This document shows, piece after piece, positions 1-6,661 of a stretch of DNA of 12,032 bases. The stretch is from the NCBI GenBank assembly GCA_964354345.1, contig CAYGZL010000144.1, positions 1 to 12,032 on the forward strand, given 5' to 3'. The position numbers were made by a program, and so were the translations under genes. The notes under the pieces are model-generated. The model saw only the letters and a list, made by a program, of their open reading frames with translations, made no database searches and was not told the DNA's origin. The DNA comes from CAYGZL01 sp964354345. GTDB taxonomy: Bacteria > Chloroflexota > Anaerolineae > Anaerolineales > UBA4823. How positions within the stretch are numbered: position 1 is the first letter of the stretch; each line of letters starts with the position of its first letter.

Positions 1-1
1 G

Positions 2-88
2 GGAAAGGTCACCCTGTATTCGAAAGAAACCGTCGCCACCAATCTGTTGTTACTGCCCCAGGTATTAGCTGTATTGAAAGATGGATAA
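2..88 (+). CDS. C-terminal end of an unidentified protein (5' truncated by the window)
   Basis: Reading from base 2 gives 28 sense codons ending in TAA at 86-88. The predicted end has a hydrophobic stretch, ATNLLLLPQVLAVLKDG, and a codon mix like the genes that follow. It lies 72 bp upstream of the first DUF970 gene on the same strand, so it could be the preceding gene of the same operon. Too little is present to assign a family. Frame 1 is also open across this edge, so the frame choice rests only on protein-like composition and a plausible stop. Confidence 0.4.
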   Translation, partial: GKVTLYSKETVATNLLLLPQVLAVLKDG

Positions 89-160
89 CCGATCAGCGAG
101 GCAAACAAGGTTGTTTCGCACTGTACTTGCATAGACTCCAGATCAGAAAAGGATACTGCG

Positions 161-505
161 ATGACAGAACCGAGTCAAATAAACCAGTTAATTATGATTG
201 TTGTGGCGGGTTCTCAGGCGGGGGAACTGACGCAGCAGTTAACCCAGAACGGATTTTATTATACCAAGGTGGATAGCAGCGGGGGGATCATCCAGGAACC
301 GCTGCTCTGCCTGTTCATCGGCCTGGATAAAGAACGCCTGGCTACCTTGATGAGCATTGTGCGTCATTGTTGCAAACCGTATCGGCAATATATCCCGACA
401 ACCCTCCCCACCCAACCCGGCCCCATCCTCCCACCGATGATCGAAGCCCAAATTGGGGGCGCAACGATCTACAGCATGGACGTTGAAAGGTTTGAGCAGT
501 TATGA
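161..505 (+). CDS. PstA/DarA-like cyclic-di-AMP receptor family protein (DUF970), divergent copy
   Basis: This 114-residue protein matches the DUF970 family (B. subtilis YaaQ/DarA, S. aureus PstA), PII-like trimeric cytosolic proteins that bind cyclic-di-AMP. Visible family features are the first strand IMIVVAG (11-17), a GELTQQLTQNGFYYTK helix-turn (21-36), a glycine turn SSGG (39-42), and the closing strand GGATIYSMDVERFEQL (99-114), close to the GGATVFVM...F.QF ending of PstA. The turn normally reads TGGF followed by LRxGNTT; here it is SSGGIIQEPLLCLFIG, so ligand-contact positions have changed. The long loop before the last strand is present (about 74-97), giving near-normal length. AAAAGGA at 147-153 is a good Shine-Dalgarno site. 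The stop overlaps the next start by 4 bp (ATGA). The family is clear; ligand binding in this copy is uncertain. Confidence 0.85.
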   Translation: MTEPSQINQLIMIVVAGSQAGELTQQLTQNGFYYTKVDSSGGIIQEPLLCLFIGLDKERLATLMSIVRHCCKPYRQYIPTTLPTQPGPILPPMIEAQIGGATIYSMDVERFEQL

Positions 506-771
506 ACATGAAACTGATGATTGTAATTTTGCGCGATTTCGATGCCGAGAATGTGATCTTTCAACTGATCCAAAAGGGCTACCGGGTTACCCGCATGGCC
601 AGCACCGGCGGCTTCTTCCGGCGTGGCAATGTCACCCTGTTAATCGGCGTTGACGCAGATAAGGTAGACGCGGTGTTTGACCTGCTGCGCGAAACCTGCA
701 AACCTGGCGAGCCAAATTACCACCGCGCCACGGTTTTCGTCGTGGATATGCCGTTGTTTGAGCAAATCTAA
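502..771 (+). CDS. PstA/DarA-like cyclic-di-AMP receptor family protein (DUF970), short copy
   Basis: A second, adjacent DUF970 protein of 89 residues. It keeps the canonical turn ASTGGFFRRGNVTLLIGV (33-50), typical of the nucleotide-binding part of PstA, and ends ATVFVVDMPLFEQI (76-89). Compared with PstA (about 109 residues) and with its upstream neighbour, it lacks most of the long loop between the central helix and the final strand, leaving only CKPGEPNYHR (66-75). ATG 502 overlaps the upstream stop by 4 bp, implying translational coupling; ATG 508 is an alternative start. The two genes are complementary: one has the loop but a degenerate turn, the other the intact turn and no loop. They might form a mixed trimer, which is inference. 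DarA/PstA-type proteins are thought to relay cyclic-di-AMP levels; the output here is unknown. Confidence 0.87.
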   Translation: MNMKLMIVILRDFDAENVIFQLIQKGYRVTRMASTGGFFRRGNVTLLIGVDADKVDAVFDLLRETCKPGEPNYHRATVFVVDMPLFEQI

Positions 772-844
772 GTTGCGGTTCAATTGGACGCACCTGCGCC
801 AATTATTCACCCATTCTACGGAGGGTGGCAATTGGGCGCTATCT

Positions 845-2047
845 TTGCCGCGCCTGACACGACATAACCTGCGTTGGTTCTGGTATGACGGCCTTTTTTC
901 AGCCTTTTCTGACAATATCCTGCTGACTTACCTGAACCTGTTTGTCCTGGCCCTGGGCGCCACACCCGCTCAGATTGGCTTGATGACATCGCTATCCAGC
1001 CTGGGCTCGGCTGTTTTACTGCTACCTGGGGCGTTGCTGGTTGAGCGCTTCGGCCATCGCAAACAACTCACTTTACTCACCGGTGGAGGTGTTAGCCGCC
1101 TGGCGTTATTAGGCCTGGCCGTGGCGCCAATGATGCTGGGTGGATCCCCGTTAATTGCGGTGGCGATGGCGTTGGTAATCGGTCGGACGGCAATGGCATT
1201 CATGTCTTTCCCGGGTTGGATGGCGCTGACCAGCGATATGATCCCCATTGAGGGGCGTGGGCGTTATTTCGCCAATCGCAACCTGGCAATGGTGTTGGCT
1301 GGAATTATCGTGGTCTATGCCATGGGTGAACTGATCACCCACACTCCCCAACCGTTGGGTTATCAGCTTGCCATCGGCCTGGCGTTCTTGTTCGGCGCCT
1401 GCTCCACACTATCCTTTGCGCGAGTGAAAGATCCGAAAGGTGACGCGCCAGCAGTAAGCAGCAACGATTTTACACTGCGTGGGTTATGGAAGGATCTGGT
1501 TTCTGACCGCAACATCCTGGCCTACAACCTGATCATGGCTTTATGGAACTTTTCACTCAATATCGCTGCTCCATTCTTCAGCCTTTACCAGGTGCAGATG
1601 CTGAATGCCAGCGGCACCATGGTCGCCTTGATCAGCATCGCCTCCAGTGTCTCAAGCCTGGTCGCGCAACGGCGGATCGGTCTGCTGGCGGACCGCTGGG
1701 GAGCACGTAAGCTACAGATGATCAGTGGGTTACTCATTCCGTTGTTACCCTGGCTGTGGATTTTCATCACAGAGGCCTGGCAAGCCATCCCGATTAACCT
1801 GTTTGGTGGAGCCTTGTGGGCAGCGTACAGCCTGGCAGCGCTCAACTATCTCTTAGAGATGGCGCCTTCTGAAAAGTTGGCGCGCTATGCCGCCATAAAC
1901 CAGATCATTGTGATGGCAGCCCTGGCGGCTGGCGCGGCTGTGGGCGGCCTGATCACCAACCAATCTGGCTATCATGCCGTTTTCGTGGTATCTGGCATCG
2001 GTCGCTTGATCGCCGCGCTGCTATTTGTGTGGTTAATTCGCAAATAA
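845..2047 (+). CDS. Major facilitator superfamily (MFS) transporter
   Basis: A strongly hydrophobic protein of about 400 residues with roughly twelve membrane segments, the usual MFS size. Recognisable MFS signatures are the first-half loop motif, LLVERFGHRKQL, after segment 2; the cytoplasmic SDMIPIEGRGRYFANRN sequence (about residues 129-146), characteristic of one large bacterial MFS group; and a repeat of the loop motif in the second half, LLADRWGARKLQ (about 279-290). Substrate is not predictable. The start is uncertain. TTG 845 places the conserved RHNLRWFWYDG near the N-terminus, and TTG 773 is an in-frame alternative giving 424 residues. The strongest Shine-Dalgarno (GGAGGG, 820-825) is well spaced only for TTG 832, which is out of frame. 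The gene follows the DUF970 pair by 73 bp (1 bp if TTG 773 is used) and ends in TAA followed at once by TAG, convergent with the DUF2207 gene. Confidence 0.85.
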   Translation: MPRLTRHNLRWFWYDGLFSAFSDNILLTYLNLFVLALGATPAQIGLMTSLSSLGSAVLLLPGALLVERFGHRKQLTLLTGGGVSRLALLGLAVAPMMLGGSPLIAVAMALVIGRTAMAFMSFPGWMALTSDMIPIEGRGRYFANRNLAMVLAGIIVVYAMGELITHTPQPLGYQLAIGLAFLFGACSTLSFARVKDPKGDAPAVSSNDFTLRGLWKDLVSDRNILAYNLIMALWNFSLNIAAPFFSLYQVQMLNASGTMVALISIASSVSSLVAQRRIGLLADRWGARKLQMISGLLIPLLPWLWIFITEAWQAIPINLFGGALWAAYSLAALNYLLEMAPSEKLARYAAINQIIVMAALAAGAAVGGLITNQSGYHAVFVVSGIGRLIAALLFVWLIRK

Positions 2048-2055
2048 TAGTGTGA

Positions 2056-2067
2056 CCGGTTAACCGG
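2056..2067. repeat. Perfect 12-bp palindrome between convergent genes
   Basis: CCGGTTAACCGG is a perfect palindrome. It spans the TAA stop of the minus-strand DUF2207 gene (2060-2062 on the plus strand reads TTA) and lies 8 bp past the MFS stop. It has no loop and no T-tract, so it is not a standard intrinsic terminator. It could be a protein-binding or restriction site, or chance. Confidence 0.4.
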
Positions 2068-3802
2068 CGCTTGAACTACCGCCGCCAGAAGCCCCGCTGC
2101 CACCACCCCCAGCATGGCTGCTCCCGCTGAAGGACGAATGAGCAACGGAGGAAAACACCACAAACGCAGCAAAATCATCCATTCCGGCGCGCTGCAAGGG
2201 CTGAAACCAGGCGGGCGGCTTGACATCGCCTTGCTTCTGGAAAAATTTAGCCCAGGCCGCTAAAAGTCCGAACCCGGCTGCGAATGGCAGGTAAAACTCG
2301 AAGGTATCCAGGCGCAGTGGCACTTCCAAACCACGTGTCATATCTTTCAGGTAAGCTTGAAACTCCTTCCACTGCAACGCCAACTGTTCACCCTGGTCGC
2401 TCAAAGGTGAAAACGACTCGCTAAAGATCAATAAAGCCAGGCCGATCAGAAACATACCCACGCCAGCGCCAACCAGGATCCCAGCCGTGGTCAGGTTGCT
2501 CCAGGCAGAGGCTCGCACGGTAAACACGCCGGCGATCAACGCCAGGACAGCCAGAACACCGCCAAAGAGAATGCAGCCTACTCCAATAGCTAACAACCTC
2601 TGGCGTACCTTCAGACGGTTTTTATCCAGCAGCCCGGAATCTACCAGCGCCTGGCGCAGGGGGGTGTAAATCTTGCGCTGCGCAGAGGCCAGGCGGGTGG
2701 AAACCTGGCTGAGCGGTAATCCATTTGAGGGATCATTACGCCGGTTGGGAAACAGAGCCTCGAGCAAACCAACCTCGTAAGGCAGCAAAGGTTCTTTAGC
2801 CGGTTGAATTTGAACAATAAAATTTCGACCACTCAACCAACGCCCAGGTCCTTCGACGATCCGCAAGATGCCGCGCTGAGCCAGGTCGAAAAAGATTGCC
2901 TGGGCAGCAGCCAGGTCCGGCATCCCTCGCCCGCGCACCAGACAAGTTGCTACCGCAGGCGTCTGGTCGCCTGGTGGGCTGCTGTAGCGGAACGCTCCTT
3001 GCGAGGGAGACGCTTCGATCCCTTCGCGTTGATAGCGCTGCGCAAATCCAACAATCCCGCCAATCCCGAGCAACACAGCCAGCGCTGCGCTGAGACCACC
3101 GATCAATATAGTTGGTCGCAGGTGGGATTGCACTTCTTCCTGACGAGCCTGCCAATCAGGCCTGGCAGACGCCAATCCACCGGTCTGGAAGCGAGCAGTG
3201 AGGATCACTTCCTGATCGGGGGAAATATCCTGAACCAAGGCTGCGACGCGACCCGTGGCGATCTGGATGTCTCCACTGGCGTTCGTTAGCACTGGTGTTC
3301 CGGTCAAGGTCACATTTGCTGGATAGGTCAAGCTGATGTGGCTGGTGCCGATGGGATAATCATGGTCTTCTGGGATGGCGCGCCAGATCAAGGTATCTGT
3401 GTCCAGCTTGCGTACTACGCCATGCACCCGATAAGACAATCCGAATGTGCGCCGGGCATCCGAGGTGGCAGAGAAATGCCACGTAATTTTGATCGGATCT
3501 CCGTCCTCGATTTCCACCTGTCCGTCGTTCTTTCCAGATAGTAGCGTGACACCCTCCAGGTTGGCTTGAATCTGGTCGATGCTATCCAACTCATTCAAAG
3601 CCAGGTTGCGTGACACATAAGTGAAGGGACCTCCAGTAAAATTGAATATCACCGTTTCGGTCACCAGTAAGGTGCCGTTCGCTTGCAAAGAGAGCGTAAC
3701 ATCGAACTGTTCAGCGGCATAACTCTTGGCGGCTTTCACAGGCTGGACGAGCAGCAAGAGACAGAACAAGCTGATCAGGAGTAGCGTGGGTTTGAGCTTC
3801 AT
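2060..3802 (-). CDS. DUF2207 domain-containing membrane protein
   Basis: This 580-residue protein has the DUF2207 family layout. A signal peptide (1-24, cleavage plausible after VKA) is followed by an extracellular beta-rich domain (about 28-205), beginning with the typical AEQFDVTLSLQANGTLLVTE and containing IWRAIPEDHDYPIG (139-152). A membrane segment (231-253) leads into a mixed cytosolic region with a winged-helix-like stretch (about 294-395), two more membrane helices (403-428 and 440-461), a further soluble segment and a Gly/Ser-rich tail (551-580). Such tails are usual in this family. The molecular role of DUF2207 proteins is not established. GGGAG (complement of 3811-3815) lies 8 bp upstream of the ATG. 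It is the last gene of the minus-strand run, 23 bp after the nitroreductase-like gene. Confidence 0.88.
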   Translation of the reverse strand: MKLKPTLLLISLFCLLLLVQPVKAAKSYAAEQFDVTLSLQANGTLLVTETVIFNFTGGPFTYVSRNLALNELDSIDQIQANLEGVTLLSGKNDGQVEIEDGDPIKITWHFSATSDARRTFGLSYRVHGVVRKLDTDTLIWRAIPEDHDYPIGTSHISLTYPANVTLTGTPVLTNASGDIQIATGRVAALVQDISPDQEVILTARFQTGGLASARPDWQARQEEVQSHLRPTILIGGLSAALAVLLGIGGIVGFAQRYQREGIEASPSQGAFRYSSPPGDQTPAVATCLVRGRGMPDLAAAQAIFFDLAQRGILRIVEGPGRWLSGRNFIVQIQPAKEPLLPYEVGLLEALFPNRRNDPSNGLPLSQVSTRLASAQRKIYTPLRQALVDSGLLDKNRLKVRQRLLAIGVGCILFGGVLAVLALIAGVFTVRASAWSNLTTAGILVGAGVGMFLIGLALLIFSESFSPLSDQGEQLALQWKEFQAYLKDMTRGLEVPLRLDTFEFYLPFAAGFGLLAAWAKFFQKQGDVKPPAWFQPLQRAGMDDFAAFVVFSSVAHSSFSGSSHAGGGGSGASGGGSSSAG

Positions 3803-3825
3803 CGGTTGGTCTCCCGGATGAAAAA

Positions 3826-4293
3826 TCAGATCATGGTGGAGGGTGGATTGGTATGCAGGATCGCTAAAGCAAGGCGTGCTCCCAGGTGTTCCAGGGCGCG
3901 ACGATCCGCCCAGGGTGGCACACCGTGGAGCAGGAGCATGAAGCGCATCATTACTGGATGATCGCGCATTCGTTGCTCCAGGAAATCGGCCACGCGCCGG
4001 GGATCGGTGATGGCTTCAGCAGTGGCCGAAAAACGCTGGCCTTTCACCAGCACCTCCACCTGGGAATGCGCCTGTAGATTACGGAACCAATCTGCCTGGG
4101 AGCCACGGGCAGATCCAACAGCATAAGCGTTATCAATTCGCCCATACTGGAGCGGAGTCTGGCGGGGTAAACTACTTTTTCTGCCGGTGGTGGTCAAAAG
4201 TAAGACAAACCTGGCGGGTCCAAGTCCCGCGTGAACCAGCTTTATCACCCCTCGGTTGAGTGGACGGAATAAATTCCAAATGGTGCGGCTCAT
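3826..4293 (-). CDS. Deazaflavin-dependent nitroreductase-like oxidoreductase (DDN/DUF385 family)
   Basis: A 155-residue protein with the split-barrel signature of the Ddn family: LLLTTTGRKSSLPRQTPLQY (31-50), a central AYAVGSARGSQADWFRNLQA (56-75), and a following strand VEVLVKGQRF (79-88). Ddn relatives, best known from mycobacteria, bind coenzyme F420 and reduce quinones or nitro compounds, but many members are uncharacterised and cofactor use cannot be read from this sequence. If F420 is used, the host should carry F420 biosynthesis genes elsewhere. It lies 22 bp after the two-helix membrane protein gene and 23 bp before the DUF2207 gene, consistent with one transcript. Only a weak ribosome binding site (CTGAG region) is visible. 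Confidence 0.82.
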   Translation of the reverse strand: MSRTIWNLFRPLNRGVIKLVHAGLGPARFVLLLTTTGRKSSLPRQTPLQYGRIDNAYAVGSARGSQADWFRNLQAHSQVEVLVKGQRFSATAEAITDPRRVADFLEQRMRDHPVMMRFMLLLHGVPPWADRRALEHLGARLALAILHTNPPSTMI

Positions 4294-4315
4294 TATAGCT
4301 CAGAAGTCTTTCAGG

Positions 4316-4762
4316 TTAGCGACGAAAAATCAGGGCGCTCAGGCTGGTTAAAAAACTGCCCACCAGCGCCAGGCCAATCAGACCAATCGGCAGCAGGTAG
4401 AACCAGGCAAAGAAGATCATGGGATTGCCATTCAAGCTCTCGATGATGCCAACGGTCAAGGCTAACACGCCCACAATCCCAAAGAAGAGCATCATGAGTA
4501 ATGCCAGGGGGTTGCGGCTGCGCACTCGCCCGGTGAAGAGTGCTTTCAACCAGGCGCCCATTACATGGGCAAACTCGAACCCGCTCTCCAGCGGATCGAG
4601 GCCAGAATGCTGCGCCGCAGTGCGGTGGCCTGGAAAGCCTTCGATCGTAGAAGTGGGATCCAGGTAAGGCTCGACGGACGTCTGATCTTCCGGCGTCTCC
4701 ACCTGGGGGACTTCAGGCTCGGGTAAATGATCAGTCGGGGTGGGATAATGCTTGTGAACCAT
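4316..4762 (-). CDS. Unidentified two-helix membrane protein with acidic, proline-rich N-terminus
   Basis: I do not recognise this 148-residue protein. Residues 1-70 are hydrophilic, rich in Pro, Glu, Asp and Thr (for example LPEPEVPQVETPEDQTSVEP, 13-32) and probably disordered. The C-terminal half has two strong membrane helices, about 86-108 (ALLMMLFFGIVGVLALTVGII) and about 114-144, which ends just before the terminal FRR. There is no signal peptide, so the N-terminal tail is probably cytoplasmic. A perfect AGGAGG (complement of 4770-4775) sits 7 bp before the ATG, inside the 15-bp gap after the URO-D gene, so it is very likely co-transcribed and strongly translated. Confidence 0.8.
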   Translation of the reverse strand: MVHKHYPTPTDHLPEPEVPQVETPEDQTSVEPYLDPTSTIEGFPGHRTAAQHSGLDPLESGFEFAHVMGAWLKALFTGRVRSRNPLALLMMLFFGIVGVLALTVGIIESLNGNPMIFFAWFYLLPIGLIGLALVGSFLTSLSALIFRR

Positions 4763-4777
4763 AAGAAAACCTCCTGT

Positions 4778-5887
4778 TCAGATCTGTAATCCATTGATCG
4801 TATCCACCCATGCAACGATATTCTCGGGAGACACATCGTCTTGCATATTGTGCGCCGGAGCGATCACATAACCACCCTGTTCGCCCAAGACGGTCACCAG
4901 GTGGTTAATTTCCTGCCGCACCTGAGCAGGGGTGGCATTGGGTAAGAAGTGCTGGACGTCAACCCCACCCCAGAAAACCAGGCGGCTGCCGTAATGATCT
5001 TTCAGGCGAGATGGTTCCATAAACGCTGCAGAAGTCTGCAGGGGGTTCAGGATATCCACGCCACAGGCGATGAGCTGATCGAGTAAGGCAAAAACCGAGC
5101 CGCAGGTGTGGTGCCAGTAGTAACAACCCGCCAGCTGCTTGGTACGTGTGATGCGCGCTGAGAAATAGGGAGTGATGAGCAACTCGAAGGTGCGCGGCGA
5201 AAGCAACGGACCGAGCTGCATACCGAAGTCATCACCGCTGGTGGTGAGATCAATATATGGGCCTAACACGGTGTAATAAGTCTCGATGACCTGCATCTGG
5301 ATGTCAAAGACTTTGTCAAAGAAAGCGCGTACGAAATCAGGGTCGCCAGCCAACCGGTACAGGAAATCCTCGTAACCGCACATCCAGCAGCCCAACTCCA
5401 GGATACCGTAGACCGGGTGCTCAGCGACAATTACATATTGATTATCGCGTTTCAGAGCCTGAGCGTGCGCTTCCCATCGCGCCAGGAGTGTTTCGTCCAG
5501 GCGGGCTTCTGGCCAGCGGAACTCAGCCAGCTCACGACGGGATGCACCTTTGAGTGGACTGAAGGTGATATCGTCATACTGTCCAATATGCTCACGGCGC
5601 ACCCCCCAGCAATCCACGCTGACAGTGGGCGAGACCGTGCGGGTGTGGACGCTGGGCAGGTCCACGATGGCGCCTACTGCGCGAAAATCGGTACCAGCCC
5701 ACTCCAGGATACGTTCATCGACGGTGTTATTGTAGGCGTGTGGTTGACCAGAAAAACCGAGATAATGGCGCAGGTTAGCCTGGCAGCCAGCGCTCAGTGC
5801 GGTCAGCCCCGTACCACCAATATCCAGCGGTGGACGGTCACTGGATTGGTGTTGCATGGCACAGGCGAAACGCTGGCGGCTGTTCAT
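4778..5887 (-). CDS. URO-D family protein, probable corrinoid/zinc-dependent methyltransferase type
   Basis: This 369-residue protein belongs to the uroporphyrinogen decarboxylase superfamily but is not a typical HemE: the N-terminal substrate-binding segment of HemE is not seen. It has the features of the MtaA/MtbA-like branch: SGDDFGMQLGPLLSP (217-231), a probable metal-binding WHHTCGSV (258-265) with the H-x-C-G arrangement that binds zinc in coenzyme M and corrinoid methyltransferases, GGVDVQ (307-312), and the closing GGYVIAPAHNMQDDVSPENI (338-357). Enzymes of this group move methyl groups between corrinoid proteins and a thiol acceptor, but substrates vary and none can be named here. 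No corrinoid-protein gene lies in the window. The start overlaps the lipoprotein stop by 4 bp (ATGA), indicating coupling. Confidence 0.86.
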   Translation of the reverse strand: MNSRQRFACAMQHQSSDRPPLDIGGTGLTALSAGCQANLRHYLGFSGQPHAYNNTVDERILEWAGTDFRAVGAIVDLPSVHTRTVSPTVSVDCWGVRREHIGQYDDITFSPLKGASRRELAEFRWPEARLDETLLARWEAHAQALKRDNQYVIVAEHPVYGILELGCWMCGYEDFLYRLAGDPDFVRAFFDKVFDIQMQVIETYYTVLGPYIDLTTSGDDFGMQLGPLLSPRTFELLITPYFSARITRTKQLAGCYYWHHTCGSVFALLDQLIACGVDILNPLQTSAAFMEPSRLKDHYGSRLVFWGGVDVQHFLPNATPAQVRQEINHLVTVLGEQGGYVIAPAHNMQDDVSPENIVAWVDTINGLQI

Positions 5888-6390
5888 TTCAGCTTCCCGG
5901 CAGTTCTTAACCTTTCCATCACCCGTTGATCGGCGCGCAGGTCTGGTCCTGTAGAGAAATCCGGACCCGGGTAACCGAGCGTGATCTGGATTACCGGTTG
6001 TTCTCGACCGAACGGCTCCATAATTACGATCCCATCAAAGCTGAGTGAAGAAACCGGCGTCCACAACGCGCCAGTGTAAATGGGTTGTTTATCCAGACAA
6101 ACCGCAAAGGGAATCCCATCTACCCGAACCGGGCGGGGAAAAATCGCCTGAAACCGCACATATCCTGTTGGTGTGAGTGTGATCGTGTGGGTGGCCTGCT
6201 CGTAAGCGACGATATCCGCCTCGGAAATCAGCGGTTGCGGTTGTAAAGTAAGCTGGTTCAGATCAAGCAGGGTCAGATCTGACGAACGGACATCGCCAGC
6301 CAGCAGGTAGATCGCAAAACCACCGGTTTTAGCTGCTTGGCAGCCCGCCAAAAGCAGCAAGGTGACCAGGAGGTTTACGAGACGGAACAT
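5884..6390 (-). CDS. Small predicted lipoprotein
   Basis: A 168-residue protein with a short basic start (MFRLVN), a hydrophobic core and a lipobox LAGC (14-17), so Cys17 should be lipidated and the mature protein anchored outside the membrane. The remainder is beta-rich, with stretches such as SSDLTLLDLNQLTLQPQPLI (36-55) and ITLTPTGYVRFQAIF (70-84). I recognise no named domain. It overlaps the URO-D gene by 4 bp and heads the five-gene minus-strand run. No Shine-Dalgarno is visible before the ATG (the complement reads CCCACCT), and the heptanucleotide repeats start 7 bp upstream of the start codon, within the expected leader. Confidence 0.75.
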   Translation of the reverse strand: MFRLVNLLVTLLLLAGCQAAKTGGFAIYLLAGDVRSSDLTLLDLNQLTLQPQPLISEADIVAYEQATHTITLTPTGYVRFQAIFPRPVRVDGIPFAVCLDKQPIYTGALWTPVSSLSFDGIVIMEPFGREQPVIQITLGYPGPDFSTGPDLRADQRVMERLRTAGKLK

Positions 6391-6396
6391 AGGTGG

Positions 6397-6431
6397 GAAC
6401 GTTGAAGGTTATACGTTGAAGGTTGAACGTT
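6397..6431. repeat. Heptanucleotide tandem repeat array (5 units)
   Basis: Five consecutive 7-mers: GAACGTT, GAAGGTT, ATACGTT, GAAGGTT, GAACGTT. They also read as a 14-bp repeat, with ACGTT at 6399, 6413 and 6427. The array lies between the lipoprotein start and its likely promoter, so it would be in that transcript's leader. It resembles the degenerate short heptamer repeats found between genes in some cyanobacterial and, from memory, Chloroflexota genomes. Confidence 0.7.
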
Positions 6432-6444
6432 ATATGACAAAGGT

Positions 6445-6450
6445 ATTATA
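6445..6450 (-). promoter_or_regulatory. Possible -10 box for the minus-strand operon
   Basis: The complement reads TATAAT, 55 bp upstream of the lipoprotein start codon. The region 16-18 bp further upstream (CATCAA at 6468-6473) is only a weak -35 match. It is the best promoter candidate for the five-gene minus-strand run. Confidence 0.35.
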
Positions 6451-6461
6451 TAACATATTGC

Positions 6462-6503
6462 CGCTGGTTGATGAGTCTTGATAATGTACTCAATGATCCA
6501 GCG
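6462..6503. other. Long imperfect inverted repeat in the divergent intergenic region
   Basis: CGCTGG (6462-6467) pairs perfectly with CCAGCG (6498-6503). Inside it, after a one-base bulge, TTG/TGA pairs include two G-T wobbles, one mismatch follows, and TGAGT (6472-6476) pairs with ACTCA (6488-6492) around an 11-base loop. It lies between the candidate minus-strand promoter and the radical SAM promoter, so it could be an operator or a remnant of a small repeat element. Confidence 0.4.
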
Positions 6504-6586
6504 ACGGTTGAGGTAGAATTGAATTTGTCAGCATGAATTCGAAACGATCTGCGGTGACGACGCCCCTGCGAGCGATTATGATGATC

Positions 6587-6614
6587 GTGAAACAAGGAAA
6601 TTAATGAATATAAT
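6587..6614 (+). promoter_or_regulatory. Candidate promoter for the radical SAM - URO-D-like - MerB-like operon
   Basis: A perfect TATAAT at 6609-6614 follows GTGAAA (6587-6592, four of six matches to TTGACA) with a 16-bp spacer. The start codon is 47 bp downstream of the -10 box, leaving a short leader. No terminator-like structure is seen between this promoter and 9501. Confidence 0.45.
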
Positions 6615-6661
6615 AATGTGAGTGCGGTTGAGGGGGGCCATATGCAGAAAGGAGCCTATAA

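Noticed and set aside
677..844. Start of the MFS protein at ATG 677
   Set aside because: It would overlap the second DUF970 gene by 95 bp, and the extra N-terminal sequence is unlike the family.
2804..3289. Plus-strand 161-residue open frame
   Set aside because: It lies entirely inside the well-supported DUF2207 gene on the other strand and has no recognisable protein character.
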